Source: Halobaculum gomorrense (GTDB lineage Archaea > Halobacteriota > Halobacteria > Halobacteriales > Haloferacaceae). Taken from it: a stretch of DNA of 64,000 bases. The stretch is from NCBI RefSeq assembly GCF_900129775.1, contig NZ_FQWV01000001.1, positions 455,780 to 519,779 of the forward strand. The letters run 5' to 3'. A program made the translations under genes and the position numbers. Below the pieces are notes generated by a model that saw nothing but the letters and a program-made list of their open reading frames with translations, was not told the origin of the DNA and searched no databases. Shown here in pieces: positions 36,636 to 44,934 of this stretch (position 1 is the stretch's first letter; each line of letters opens with the position of its first letter).

Positions 36636-37994
36636 TTACTTCGCGGGGACGGCCTCCTCCGCGTACGGGAAGTTCCCGACCGTCTCCTCGCGGAACGCCG
36701 CTTCGTCGAAGGTGTACTCGCCGTCGAAGAAGTCCATCAGCGTGTGAGTATCACGCATCGCGTTCTTGAGGCACGTCGAGGCCCCGGGCGACGGCGTGAT
36801 GTTGAAGATGATGTCTTTGCCGACGATCTTCGCTTCCCCCATGTCGAGCGAGCGCTGCTCGGTGTCGACGATCTGTGGACGGACGCCGCCGTACCCCTTG
36901 GCGCGCTCGATGTCGTCGAGTTCGACGCTCGGGATGACCTTCTGGACGTGCGGGAGGAACTGCTTCGGCCCCACCGCCGGGAGGTCGTACACGAGGTTCC
37001 GGACCACGTACGGCAGGAGGATCGGGTCCGCGAGGATGTTGGCGTAGCTGAGGAACGACGCCGCGTTGAGTCCGAACACGTCGAAGAAGTCGGACACCGT
37101 TGAGAGGCGCCCGCGTTCCAGGGCGGGAACGAGCTTCGCGGTCGGGCCGAACCGCGTCACACTTTGATCGTGCACGTCCGCGTCGCCGTGGACGGCCGCG
37201 AAGGGGAGCTTCTTCATTTGCAGCGTGTACACCTTGCCGTTCAGGAGGTCGTCGGCGAGGAAGAAGCTGCCTGCGACGGGTAACAGGACCTTGTTTTTGC
37301 CGTACCCGAGCTCCTTCGCCATCTGGAGGCTGTGTGAGCCCGCGGCGACGACGGCCGCCCGCGACTCGACCTGTCCGCCGGACGTCTCGAACGTGTAGCC
37401 GTCGGGCGTCGGTTCGACGGACGTGACTGCGGTCCCGGTCTTGATGTCGACAGTCGCCTCCTCGCGGGCCTGCTCGACGAACGACTTCGTCGTCTCGCCG
37501 TAGTCGACGACGTAGCCGTCGGGTGTCTGTAGCGCGAGCATCTCGGTGTCCGGGTCGCGTCCCTCGACGACCTTCGGCTCGATCTCGCCGATCTCGTCGC
37601 GCCCGATCGGCCGGAGCTTCGCGAAGAGATCTCCGAACCCGTTCTCGTGGTAGCGCTGCTCCAGCTTTTCGACCTCCTCGTCGCCGACGCCGAGCACCAT
37701 CTTGCTGCGCTTGGCGTGCATCTCTCGGTCGGGGTCCTCGTTCTCGAGGTAGCCGGCGAGCAGCTCCGCGCCTTCTTTCACCTCCTCGGCCTTCTCGAGG
37801 GTGTAGTTGGTCTCGATGTCCCCGAAGTGGAGGGTCTGGGAGTTGTTCGTGTGGTGTGAGTTGATCGCGGCGACGGCGGGCTCTTTTTCGATCAGCGCGA
37901 TCGACTCGATGTCAGTGAACTTCGCCGTCGTGTACAACAGCGACGCCCCACTGATACCGCCACCGACGATAACGAGGTCGTACTTATCGGTCAT
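36636..37994 (-). CDS. mqo: malate:quinone oxidoreductase
   Basis: 452-residue FAD enzyme oxidising malate to oxaloacetate and passing electrons to quinone at the membrane surface. The N-terminal FAD motif is DLVIVGGGISGASLLY. The Mqo-specific segment NSHHTNNSQTLHFGDIETNY follows, then TPDGYVVDYGE, VVAAGSHSLQMAKELGYG and the closing ITPSPGASTCLKNAM. It is somewhat shorter than bacterial Mqo (about 490 aa) but with no missing motif. AGTTAATTGG on the minus strand (about 38029-38038) is a promoter candidate giving a short leader. It is flanked by the two tRNA genes with duplicated 3' ends. Confidence 0.93.
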   Translation of the reverse strand: MTDKYDLVIVGGGISGASLLYTTAKFTDIESIALIEKEPAVAAINSHHTNNSQTLHFGDIETNYTLEKAEEVKEGAELLAGYLENEDPDREMHAKRSKMVLGVGDEEVEKLEQRYHENGFGDLFAKLRPIGRDEIGEIEPKVVEGRDPDTEMLALQTPDGYVVDYGETTKSFVEQAREEATVDIKTGTAVTSVEPTPDGYTFETSGGQVESRAAVVAAGSHSLQMAKELGYGKNKVLLPVAGSFFLADDLLNGKVYTLQMKKLPFAAVHGDADVHDQSVTRFGPTAKLVPALERGRLSTVSDFFDVFGLNAASFLSYANILADPILLPYVVRNLVYDLPAVGPKQFLPHVQKVIPSVELDDIERAKGYGGVRPQIVDTEQRSLDMGEAKIVGKDIIFNITPSPGASTCLKNAMRDTHTLMDFFDGEYTFDEAAFREETVGNFPYAEEAVPAK

Positions 37995-38224
37995 TGTGGG
38001 AAGTGCTACCTACACTGCGATTCTGAAGCCAATTAACTCATCTTCTTTGCGCCTGTTCTTTCTCGCGAGTGACGAATCTCCGAAGACCCGCCGACAGCGC
38101 CGACGTTCGGGGCGCCCCGTGACGGTTAATCCGGCTGGAGCCGCCTGAACGGCCACCTCCGCTTATGATCGGCGTCCCCCATCGTCCACCTGATGTACGA
38201 GCGTATCTTACGAGGGGAACCGAG

Positions 38225-38809
38225 ATGAGCCTGCGACGGATACTCGCGGTGCTGGCGGTCGTCGCGGTCGTCGCCGTCGGCGGCGCCGCGGCGTTCATCG
38301 CCGGCGTCGGCCCCTTGGGGGACATCGGCGGCGGAGCCTCGGACACGGTGACCGAGACGCCCGAGTCGACCGGGACGGTGTACGGCGACGCGGGCGGATC
38401 GTCGGGGGACAGCGGCGGCGCGACGAACACCGCGTCGGGCGGATCGAGCGACGCGAACTCGCTCCCGCCGTACACCTTCGCCGTCACGTCGATCGAGGAG
38501 TGCGGACAGACGTGCCGCGACGTGACCGTCCGACTCGACAACAACCGCAACGAGACGGCGACGGGCGTCACCATGTACACGCGGATCTTCGCCGGCAACT
38601 CCACCGATTCGAGCGACAAGGTGTGGGAGGGCAAGCGCGATGTCGGCACCCTCGAAGCGGGCGAGTCCATTACGGCGACGAGCCGGGTGCAACTCTCCTA
38701 CTCCGAGGGGTACCAGGTCAAGCAGGCGGACGGCTGGGTGACGATCCTCACGACCGTCGAGTCGGACGACGTGACGATCACGTTCAAACAGCGACGCGAC
38801 GTGCTGTGA
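38225..38809 (+). CDS. haloarchaeal membrane-anchored secreted protein
   Basis: 194 residues. An N-terminal hydrophobic helix (RRILAVLAVVAVVAVGGAAAF) without lipobox Cys acts as signal or anchor. A Ser/Gly/Thr/Asp low-complexity spacer (about residues 38-75) follows. The beta-rich domain has two Cys in EECGQTCRDVTVRLDNN that could form a disulfide, then RIFAGNSTDSSDKVWEG and VQLSYSEGYQVKQADGWVTI. The pattern resembles haloarchaeal extracellular FxLYD-like domains of unknown role. A T-run follows the stop at 38838-38843. No partner gene is evident. Confidence 0.7.
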   Translation: MSLRRILAVLAVVAVVAVGGAAAFIAGVGPLGDIGGGASDTVTETPESTGTVYGDAGGSSGDSGGATNTASGGSSDANSLPPYTFAVTSIEECGQTCRDVTVRLDNNRNETATGVTMYTRIFAGNSTDSSDKVWEGKRDVGTLEAGESITATSRVQLSYSEGYQVKQADGWVTILTTVESDDVTITFKQRRDVL

Positions 38810-38835
38810 CCGCCCGCCCGCGGGGCGATTCGAAA

Positions 38836-38844
38836 CGTTTTTTC
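38836..38844 (+). terminator. oligo-T terminator
   Basis: CGTTTTTTC, 27 bases after the stop of the secreted-protein gene and directly before tRNA-Phe. It probably ends that transcript and overlaps the A+T-rich promoter region of the tRNA. Confidence 0.45.
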
Positions 38845-38869
38845 ATACCGCCGGGGTTCCTTGAGGTGC

Positions 38870-38943
38870 GCCGCCTTAGCTCAGACTGGGAGAGCACTCG
38901 ACTGAAGATCGAGCTGTCCCCCGTTCAAATCGGGGAGGCGGCA
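38870..38943 (+). tRNA. tRNA-Phe (anticodon GAA)
   Basis: 74-base cloverleaf. Acceptor GCCGCCT pairs with AGGCGGC at 38936-38942, with discriminator A. The D-arm is TAGCTCAGACTGGGAGAGC. The anticodon stem CTCGA/TCGAG closes loop CTGAAGA, giving GAA. The T-stem/loop is CCCCGTTCAAATCGGGG. There is no intron and CCA is not encoded. A TTCATACC promoter element lies about 25 bases upstream. Its last part is duplicated 161 bp downstream. Confidence 0.96.
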
Positions 38944-39086
38944 TACTTTTCCGGGCGACACCGCGAACGAGCGTAGCGAATGAACCGTCGGCCGATGGTA
39001 CTGCGTCCCCGAGCCGATTTGCACACGGAAGTCACTTTGCACACGGGAGGTTGCAGTCAAGCGAAGTGAGGTCGTCTTCAGGAGTG

Positions 39087-39102
39087 CAAATCGGGGAGGC
39101 GG
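39087..39102 (+). repeat. duplicate of the tRNA-Phe 3' end
   Basis: CAAATCGGGGAGGCGG is identical to 38926-38941 of tRNA-Phe (T-loop and 3' acceptor strand). It is preceded by non-tRNA sequence, so it is a truncated copy. The intervening 145 bases contain two TTGCACACGG words and a GCGAAGTGAG box. Confidence 0.88.
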
Positions 39103-39191
39103 TACAGCTTTTTACTCGGATTGGATTCGCGAGCCTGGCGTTCTCGCCGCCCGGGGCAACGGTCTTGTCGGCCCGGACCGACACTCCATCG

Positions 39192-39614
39192 ATGCACTCG
39201 GATACCTTTCGACTGCGGTCTACGTCCGACGGCCCGCTGGTGTACGTGATGGGACTGCTCTACGTCGCCGCGGGCGTGGCGCACTTCGTCGCGCCGGGCC
39301 CGCTCGCGCGGATCGTGCCAGAGGAGCTTCCGGCTCCGCGCGCGCTCGTGTATCTCTCCGGGCTCGCCGAGGTCCTCCTCGGCGTCGGCGTGCTGTTCCC
39401 GCGGACCCGGCGCTCCGCCGCGAAGGGACTGATACTGCTGTTGCTAGCCGTCTTCCCCGCGAACGTCACCATGGCAACGCGCGGTGCGGGGCTGGATGCG
39501 GTGCCCGAGCGCGCGCGCCCCGCCGCGACGGCGGCCGCGTGGGTCAGGCTCCCGCTGCAGGGGGCGTTGATCGCGTGGGCGTGGTCGTACGCTTGCGCGG
39601 GCGACGACGACTGA
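39192..39614 (+). CDS. DoxX-like family small membrane protein
   Basis: 140 residues with four hydrophobic segments typical of DoxX-like proteins: VMGLLYVAAGVAHFVAPG, LVYLSGLAEVLLGVGVLF, KGLILLLLAVFPANVTMA and LPLQGALIAWAWSY. The AGVAHF and SGLAEVLLG motifs match the family. Its role is unknown, possibly redox or quinone related in relatives. The ATG at 39192 gives a polar N-terminus; the longer frame upstream runs through the tRNA duplicate and is not coding. It is downstream of the tRNA-Phe duplicate. Confidence 0.8.
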   Translation: MHSDTFRLRSTSDGPLVYVMGLLYVAAGVAHFVAPGPLARIVPEELPAPRALVYLSGLAEVLLGVGVLFPRTRRSAAKGLILLLLAVFPANVTMATRGAGLDAVPERARPAATAAAWVRLPLQGALIAWAWSYACAGDDD

Positions 39615-39687
39615 CTCGTGACCGGTGTGGCGTCGGCGCGAACCGACCGGTACGGCCCGGTGATCGATCGGGCTGTCGGGGTATTTA

Positions 39688-40338
39688 TTGACGAAGATCG
39701 CGATCACCCTGCAGCGTCGAGAAGGCACGTCCGCCGAGGCGTTCCGGGAGTACTACCGGGAGGAGCACGCGCCGCTCGCGGCCGAGCTTTCCGGACTAGA
39801 GCGGTACACCGTCTCGTTCCCCGCCGACTCCGACTCGGCGTCGTACGACGCGCTCGCGGAGTTGCACTTCCCCGACGGCGAGGCCATAGCCGCGGCGTTC
39901 GACTCCGAACTGGGCCGAGAGGTGACCGCTGACGCCGAGGCGTTCGCCGACATGGACGCCGCCGGGCGCGTCGTCCTCGACGAGGAGGTCGTCGTCGGCC
40001 GAGCGCGGCGCAGAACCGGCGTTCTGATCGATATTCTTCTGTTCACTGGCCGCAGCGGTGCGATTCTACCGCCGCGAGTGGACAGTTCACACGCACGCCG
40101 ACGACTCGGAAGGGTTATCAGTGGTCCTCCGTTCATATCGTGTATGGCAACTGGGAAGGTCGACTTCTTCAACGACACCGGCGGCTACGGATTCATCGAG
40201 ACTGAGGACGCGGACGAGGACGTTTTCTTCCACATGGAGGACGTTGGCGGTCCGGACCTCGAGGAAGGGCAGGAGGTTGAGTTCGATATCGAGGAGGCCG
40301 AGAAGGGCCCCCGCGCGAAGAACCTGCAGCGCCTGTAA
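39688..40338 (+). CDS. EthD-like domain frame running without stop into cspA
   Basis: Residues 1-102 from a TTG start (MTKIAITLQRREGTSAEAF, YYREEHAPLAAELSGLERY) form an EthD/YciI-like dimeric alpha-beta barrel domain, usually about 100 residues long. After EEVVVGRARR the frame lacks a stop. It passes through about 40 residues of low-quality sequence and continues in frame into the complete CspA protein. Either a stop was lost, creating an EthD-CspA fusion of 216 residues, or a frameshift or sequencing error hides the normal end. The cspA promoter sits inside the linker. A TATTTAT word overlaps the TTG, so the true start is uncertain. Confidence 0.55.
   Translation: MTKIAITLQRREGTSAEAFREYYREEHAPLAAELSGLERYTVSFPADSDSASYDALAELHFPDGEAIAAAFDSELGREVTADAEAFADMDAAGRVVLDEEVVVGRARRRTGVLIDILLFTGRSGAILPPRVDSSHARRRLGRVISGPPFISCMATGKVDFFNDTGGYGFIETEDADEDVFFHMEDVGGPDLEEGQEVEFDIEEAEKGPRAKNLQRL
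40111..40120 (+). promoter_or_regulatory. promoter of cspA
   Basis: AGGGTTATCA lies 24-33 bases before the cspA ATG, giving a leaderless mRNA independent of the upstream EthD-like frame. Confidence 0.5.
40144..40338 (+). CDS. cspA: cold shock protein CspA
   Basis: 64-residue single OB-fold nucleic-acid chaperone. The RNP1 motif is GGYGFIE and RNP2 is DVFFHM. The start MATGKVDFFNDT and the end GPRAKNLQRL are standard for haloarchaeal CspA. It binds single-stranded RNA/DNA and is usually abundant. It has its own promoter inside the preceding open frame and T-rich tracts after the stop (GTTTTCACCGTTTTTC at about 40373-40388) that may terminate it. Confidence 0.95.
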   Translation: MATGKVDFFNDTGGYGFIETEDADEDVFFHMEDVGGPDLEEGQEVEFDIEEAEKGPRAKNLQRL

Positions 40339-40593
40339 GGCTCCGACGAACCGGTCGCAAGACCGTGCCGCAGTTTTCACCGTTTTTCACCCCACAGCGA
40401 GCGACCGCTCACCGGTGGGTCCGTCCGACGCGGACGGGGGGCGGTCGGCCGCCAGCGACGGCGCCGGGTTCATCCCGGCGCCGCGTCGTACCGCCGTCGC
40501 CCGAGATCGGTCGCCTTCGCTTCCTCGCGTCGTTTATTATCGCTCAGATCGAATCCCGGCCGTGAACACGGTTCGGCGCCGGTCGCTCCGACG

Positions 40594-41358
40594 GTGGTCG
40601 CGGTGACGGCGACGACGCTGCACGACCCATCCCACCGCGAGGCGCTGTGGGAGCTGGAGGCGGCGTTCGAGCGCGGCGACCTGATCACGCTGTTCGGCAC
40701 CTGCACCGTCGAGTACGACGGTCGCGCGGCGTCCTCGCTCGGTCCCGGGGCACGCCTGCTCGTGCTCAAACCGGACGGGTCGGCGCTCGTCCACACCGAC
40801 GAGGGGCGCACGCCGGTGAACTGGCAGCCGCCGGGGAGCGAGCACCGCGCGGCGGTGCGCGACGGTCGCCTGCGCGTGCGCAGCGTCCGAACCGAGCCCG
40901 CGGAGACGCTCGACGTCCGCTTTTCGGTCGTCGACCAGCTCGCCGCCTACGGCGTCACCGGCGGCCGGTCGGTCGAGGTCGTTGGCAGCGAGGCGGATCT
41001 CAAGGGGCGCGTGCTCGACGACCCGAGCGTCGTCGAGCCCGGCTTCGAGCCGCTGGCGACCGAGCGCGAGTCCGACGCCGGCCCCATCGACGTGTTCGGT
41101 CGCGACGCCGAGGGCCGCCCGGTCGTCGTGGAGCTGAAGCGCCGTCGCGTCGGTCCCGACGCGGCTGGGCAGCTCGCGCGCTACGTCAGCGCCATCGAAC
41201 GCGAGGAGCCCGACGGCACCGAGGTCCGGGGGGTGCTGCTCGCGCCGTCGGTGACCGACCGCGCTCGCGCCCTGCTGGCCGACGAGGGGCTCGAACACGT
41301 CGCCGCAGAGCCGCCCGACGGCGGCGAGGGCGATGCCGGCGCCGGCGGCGACCCGTAA
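40594..41358 (+). CDS. nucS: endonuclease NucS (EndoMS)
   Basis: 254-residue mismatch-specific endonuclease. The N-terminal part (about residues 15-115) is the DNA-binding/dimerisation domain (LITLFGTCTVEYDGRA, LLVLKPDGSALVHT, PVNWQPPGS). The C-terminal RecB-like nuclease domain shows the catalytic Asp in GPIDVFGRD, the E-L-K in VVVELKRRRVG and the QLARYV helix. It cleaves both strands at mismatches and could provide MutSL-independent repair. Starts are GTG at 40594 or GTG at 40603; they cannot be separated. It ends in a Gly/Asp tail. MutL and MutS are also in this window. Confidence 0.94.
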   Translation: MVAVTATTLHDPSHREALWELEAAFERGDLITLFGTCTVEYDGRAASSLGPGARLLVLKPDGSALVHTDEGRTPVNWQPPGSEHRAAVRDGRLRVRSVRTEPAETLDVRFSVVDQLAAYGVTGGRSVEVVGSEADLKGRVLDDPSVVEPGFEPLATERESDAGPIDVFGRDAEGRPVVVELKRRRVGPDAAGQLARYVSAIEREEPDGTEVRGVLLAPSVTDRARALLADEGLEHVAAEPPDGGEGDAGAGGDP

Positions 41359-41472
41359 CCGCCGGCGCGAGGGCCTCGGCAGGGCTCCCCCGCCGGCGCG
41401 GTCGAGGCGCGCCTCGGACGGGCGAAACGTAGGCTTTAACCACGCCACCGCCGTCGACTCGGACAAGTAACC

Positions 41473-42003
41473 ATGTCCGACAAACCGGCCTCCATGTACC
41501 GGAAGATCGACAAGCCGTCGTACACGCGGCGGGATTACGTCACCGGGATTCCGGGCTCGAAGATCGCACAGCACAACATGGGCGACCTCACGAAGGACCC
41601 CGAAGACTACCCCGTCCACATCTCGCTGGTCACCGAGGAGGATGTCCAGATCCGCCACGGCTCGCTCGAATCGGCGCGCCTGTCGGCCAACCGGCACCTC
41701 ATCCGCGAACTGGGCGAGGGTAACTACAAGATGGTCCTGCGGAAGTTCCCGCACCAGATCCTGCGCGAGAACAAGCAGGCAACCGGCGCGGGTGCAGACC
41801 GCGTCTCCGACGGGATGCGCCAGGCGTTCGGCAAGCCGGTGGGCACCGCCGCTCGCATGAACGCCGGCGAGACCGTCTTCACCGCGTACGTCGACGTTGA
41901 CCAGGCCGACGCCGTGAAGGAGGCGTTCCGCCGCGCGTACAACAAGATGTCCCCGCCGTTCCGCGTCGTCGTGGAGAAGGGCGAGGACCTGCTCGTCCGG
42001 TAG
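41473..42003 (+). CDS. rpl10e: 50S ribosomal protein uL16 (archaeal L10e)
   Basis: 176-residue large-subunit protein. It has the start [20 protein letters not shown], the [13 protein letters not shown] segment, the [20 protein letters not shown] loop that reaches the peptidyl-transferase region, and the basic [20 protein letters not shown] stretch. It is stand-alone, not in a ribosomal operon, as usual for archaeal L10e. GGCTTTAACC (about 41431-41440) is the promoter, leaving a leader of about 10 bases. Confidence 0.97.
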   Translation: MSDKPASMYRKIDKPSYTRRDYVTGIPGSKIAQHNMGDLTKDPEDYPVHISLVTEEDVQIRHGSLESARLSANRHLIRELGEGNYKMVLRKFPHQILRENKQATGAGADRVSDGMRQAFGKPVGTAARMNAGETVFTAYVDVDQADAVKEAFRRAYNKMSPPFRVVVEKGEDLLVR

Positions 42004-42179
42004 TCCAGACGGCGACCGACCGCGAACTTCTCCGAGGCCCGCCGTCCGTCAGCGACTGCGCCGGCGGTCTAGCAGCGCGGGCGGCATCTGAACACGGAAT
42101 CGAGTAAATCCGCACGACAGCGGCGCCGACGACGCGAAACTCCGGCAAGCCTTTGCCCGCCGGGCGTCGACCGTCGTAT

Positions 42180-43346
42180 ATGACAGGAGTCCGAGTCGCG
42201 GGCGTCGGTCTCACCCCCTTCGGGGCGCACGAGGGCCGGACGGGTCGCGACCTGTTCGCGGAGGCGGCGCTCGCGGCACTCGACGACGCCGGCGTCGCCG
42301 GCGACGACGTGGAGCACCTCAACTACGGCAACTTCATGGGCGCGCTCGCGGAGCGACAGGGCCACCAGGCGCCGCTGATGGCCGAGGCGGCCGGCCTGCG
42401 GTGTGCGGGCACGCGCTACGAGGAGGCGTGCGCCTCCGCCGGCGTGGCGGTCCGCGAGGCCGTCCGCGCGGTCCGCTCGGGCGAGAACGACGTGCTGCTC
42501 GCAGGCGGGATGGAGCGCATGACCAACCTCTCGACGGCGGAGGTGACCGAGTCGCTGGCGGTCGCCGCCGACGAGCTGTTCGAGGTGCGCGCGGGCGTCA
42601 CCTTCCCCGGCGCGTACGCGCTGATGGCGCGGGCGTACTTCGACGAGTACGGCGGCGACCGCGAGGACCTGGCGCACGTCGCGGCGAAGAACCACGCGAA
42701 CGCCGTCCCCAACGAGTACGCCCAGTACCAGCGCGAGATCACCGTCGAGGAGGCGCTCGACTCGCCGGCGGTCGCCTCGCCGCTGCACTTGTTCGACGCC
42801 TGCCCCATCACCGACGGCGCGAGCGCGCTCGTGCTCGTCTCCGAGGAGTACGCCGAGGCGCACGACATCGCCGCACCCGTCGCCGTCACGGGGACCGGGC
42901 AGGGCGGCGACCGCGCGGCCCTGCAGGACCGTGCGGACATGGCCTGCACGCCCGCCGCGGCCGACGCGGCCGCCGAGGCGTACGCCGACGCGGGTGTCGA
43001 CAGTGACGACGTGGACGTGGCGGAGGTCCACGACTGCTTCACCATCGCCGAGGTGCTGGCGCTGGAGGCGTTGGACTTCTTCGACCCCGGCGAGGCGGTC
43101 GGCGCCGCCCGCCGCGGCGACACGACCCGCGACGGCGACCTCCCGGTGAACCTCTCGGGCGGCCTGAAGGCGAAGGGTCACCCAGTCGGCGCGACCGGCG
43201 GGTCGCAGATCGCCGAAATGACGCGCCTGCTGCGCGGCGATCACCCCAACAGCGACGCCGTGCCCGACGCGACCGTCGGGCTCACCCACAACGCGGGCGG
43301 AACGGTCGCCAGCGCCGTCGTCCACGTGCTGGAGGTGGCCGAATGA
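42180..43346 (+). CDS. thiolase family protein (acetyl-CoA acetyltransferase type)
   Basis: 388-residue thiolase of the archaeal SCP-x-like class. The nucleophile is Cys in RYEEACASAGVAV, the first catalytic His is in EVHDCFTIAE, and the closing region has LSGGLKAKGHPVGATGGSQI with the second His. It would condense or cleave acyl-CoA with acetyl-CoA. Its stop overlaps the DUF35 gene (ATGA). In archaea thiolase-DUF35 pairs form one complex, with HMG-CoA synthase or without it. Here no HMG-CoA synthase is adjacent, and the neighbours are beta-oxidation genes, so a catabolic role is likely. Confidence 0.92.
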   Translation: MTGVRVAGVGLTPFGAHEGRTGRDLFAEAALAALDDAGVAGDDVEHLNYGNFMGALAERQGHQAPLMAEAAGLRCAGTRYEEACASAGVAVREAVRAVRSGENDVLLAGGMERMTNLSTAEVTESLAVAADELFEVRAGVTFPGAYALMARAYFDEYGGDREDLAHVAAKNHANAVPNEYAQYQREITVEEALDSPAVASPLHLFDACPITDGASALVLVSEEYAEAHDIAAPVAVTGTGQGGDRAALQDRADMACTPAAADAAAEAYADAGVDSDDVDVAEVHDCFTIAEVLALEALDFFDPGEAVGAARRGDTTRDGDLPVNLSGGLKAKGHPVGATGGSQIAEMTRLLRGDHPNSDAVPDATVGLTHNAGGTVASAVVHVLEVAE

Positions 43347-43738
43347 GCGACGCCGACCCCGAGGCACCCGCAAACACCGGGTACGACGAGTGGGTCGACG
43401 CGCTCGCCGAGGGCGGCTACTTCATCGAGTGCGCGAACGGCCACGGGAGCCTCCCGCCGCGGCGCGTCTGCCCCGAGTGCGGCAGCGTCGACCTCTCGGA
43501 GGAGTCGCTGCCGGAGACCGGCGAGGTCGCGACGTTCTCGGAGATTCACGTCGCGCCCTCCGGGTTCGGCGAGGAGCCGCCGTACGTCACCGCCGTCGTC
43601 GACTTCGGCCCGGTTCGGGTCACCGGGATCGTCCGCGATCTGTCGGCCGACGAGGTCGAGATCGGCACCGCCGTCCGGCCGGACGCCGAGGAGAACGGCG
43701 CGAGTGAGAACCTGGTGGTCGTGTTCCGGCCGGTCTGA
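43343..43738 (+). CDS. Zn-ribbon OB-fold (DUF35) acyl-CoA partner protein
   Basis: 131-residue partner of the upstream thiolase. The N-terminal helix ends in a rubredoxin-like zinc ribbon. The only visible Cys pair of C-x-x-C type is RRVCPECGS, with IECANGHG supplying a further Cys and His. The OB-fold half is ETGEVATFSEIHVAPSGFGE and PYVTAVVDFG. In the thiolase/HMG-CoA synthase complex DUF35 forms the CoA-binding bridge. Start ATG overlaps the thiolase stop by four bases. Confidence 0.93.
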   Translation: MSDADPEAPANTGYDEWVDALAEGGYFIECANGHGSLPPRRVCPECGSVDLSEESLPETGEVATFSEIHVAPSGFGEEPPYVTAVVDFGPVRVTGIVRDLSADEVEIGTAVRPDAEENGASENLVVVFRPV

Positions 43739-43780
43739 GGCGGTCGCGAGCGGTCGGCCGATCCCGTTTCCGTCGCCGAA

Positions 43781-44752
43781 CTACCCGCCGTCCTCCTGCT
43801 CCACGGTCACGGTCGCGTCGGGTCGTTCGCCGGCGACGACGCCGACGAACTGGTCGCCGAACTCGACGTGGGGAAGCAGCATCGCGTCGTCGAACACGAC
43901 CAACTCGCAGCCGGCGGCGTCCGCGAGGTCGCGTCCCTCGGCCAGCGGCGGGAGGTCGGCCTCGCGACCCCACACGATCGTCGTCGGCACGTCGAGGGCC
44001 GCGAGCGCGTTCGCGAGGTCCACGTCGCTGTTGAGGAACCCGGAGACGAACGACGCGGGGGCGAAGCGGGCGTTCTCTTGGTGGGTCGTGCGCCACTCGT
44101 AGTCGGGCCAGTCGTCGCCCGCCTTCTCGGGGTCCCAGTAGCCGTGGTCGGCGTTGAAGTACGCGATCGAGGGCTTGGACGCGAGGAGGCCGAACACCGC
44201 GTCGCCGACGATCGGCGCCCGGATCAGTTCGCGGACCGCCGGCTTGGGCGGGTCGGGACCGGCGACCGCGGTCGGACACACGAGCGTGAGGTCCGCCAGG
44301 TCGAGGCCGTCGGCGACGCCGACGACGTACGCCGCCGTCAGCGACGACGCGACGACGCGCTGTCCGTCGTACCCCGTGAGGAAGTCGCGGACGAAGTCCT
44401 CGTATAGCGCCGCCGAGTAGCGCAGCGGCGGGCGGTCTGACCGGCCGAATCCGGGGAGATCGGGGGCGACGACGTGGTACTCATCGGCGAGGTCCGCGAA
44501 CACCTCGCGCCACTCGCCCGCCGAGCCCGCGGCGTTGATCCCGTGGAGCAGGACGACCGTCTCGTCGTCCTCGTCGCCGGCTTCCGTGTAGGCGATGTCC
44601 ATCCCGCGCCAGCGGGAGGTGCGTTTCCGGCCGTCGAGCGGCGGTTCGAGTTCGCCCGCTTTCGCGCGAAGCGCGCGCGTCGCGGCGACGGTGAAGCCGG
44701 CGCCGAGCGCGGCGTATTTGAGCGTCGAGGAGAGCGTCGATCGAAGTGTCAT
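43781..44752 (-). CDS. alpha/beta hydrolase with atypical nucleophile elbow
   Basis: 323 residues. A short N-terminal hydrophobic stretch (TLKYAALGAGFTVAATR) precedes the fold. The oxyanion segment is VVLLHGINAAGSAGEW and the second motif PDLPGFGRSDRPP. The nucleophile elbow is VVASSLTAAYV, lacking both glycines of G-x-S-x-G. The final His is in MLLPHVEFG. Thus a serine hydrolase is probable but the elbow is unusual. ACTAAGTTC on the minus strand supports the ATG. It converges with the DUF35 gene. Substrate unknown; it may hydrolyse acyl esters in the lipid island. Confidence 0.8.
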   Translation of the reverse strand: MTLRSTLSSTLKYAALGAGFTVAATRALRAKAGELEPPLDGRKRTSRWRGMDIAYTEAGDEDDETVVLLHGINAAGSAGEWREVFADLADEYHVVAPDLPGFGRSDRPPLRYSAALYEDFVRDFLTGYDGQRVVASSLTAAYVVGVADGLDLADLTLVCPTAVAGPDPPKPAVRELIRAPIVGDAVFGLLASKPSIAYFNADHGYWDPEKAGDDWPDYEWRTTHQENARFAPASFVSGFLNSDVDLANALAALDVPTTIVWGREADLPPLAEGRDLADAAGCELVVFDDAMLLPHVEFGDQFVGVVAGERPDATVTVEQEDGG

Positions 44753-44934
44753 GCGCCGTCGTAGGGCCGCGGAGAACTTAGTTCGCGTGGCGACCGATCG
44801 GCACGCGGTCATACGCCGCGGGAATGAGGGGGGTTCGGTGCCGCGGCGAGAGCGACCGGCGTTCGGTACCGCGGCGCCCGGCTGCCGCGACACTCGGGCG
44901 CCGCGCTCGGGTGTCGAGGGCGCCTCCAGCCCCG

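Noticed and set aside
39087-39102. Possible second tRNA-Phe
   Set aside because: Truncated copy lacking the 5' half and the 5' T-stem strand.
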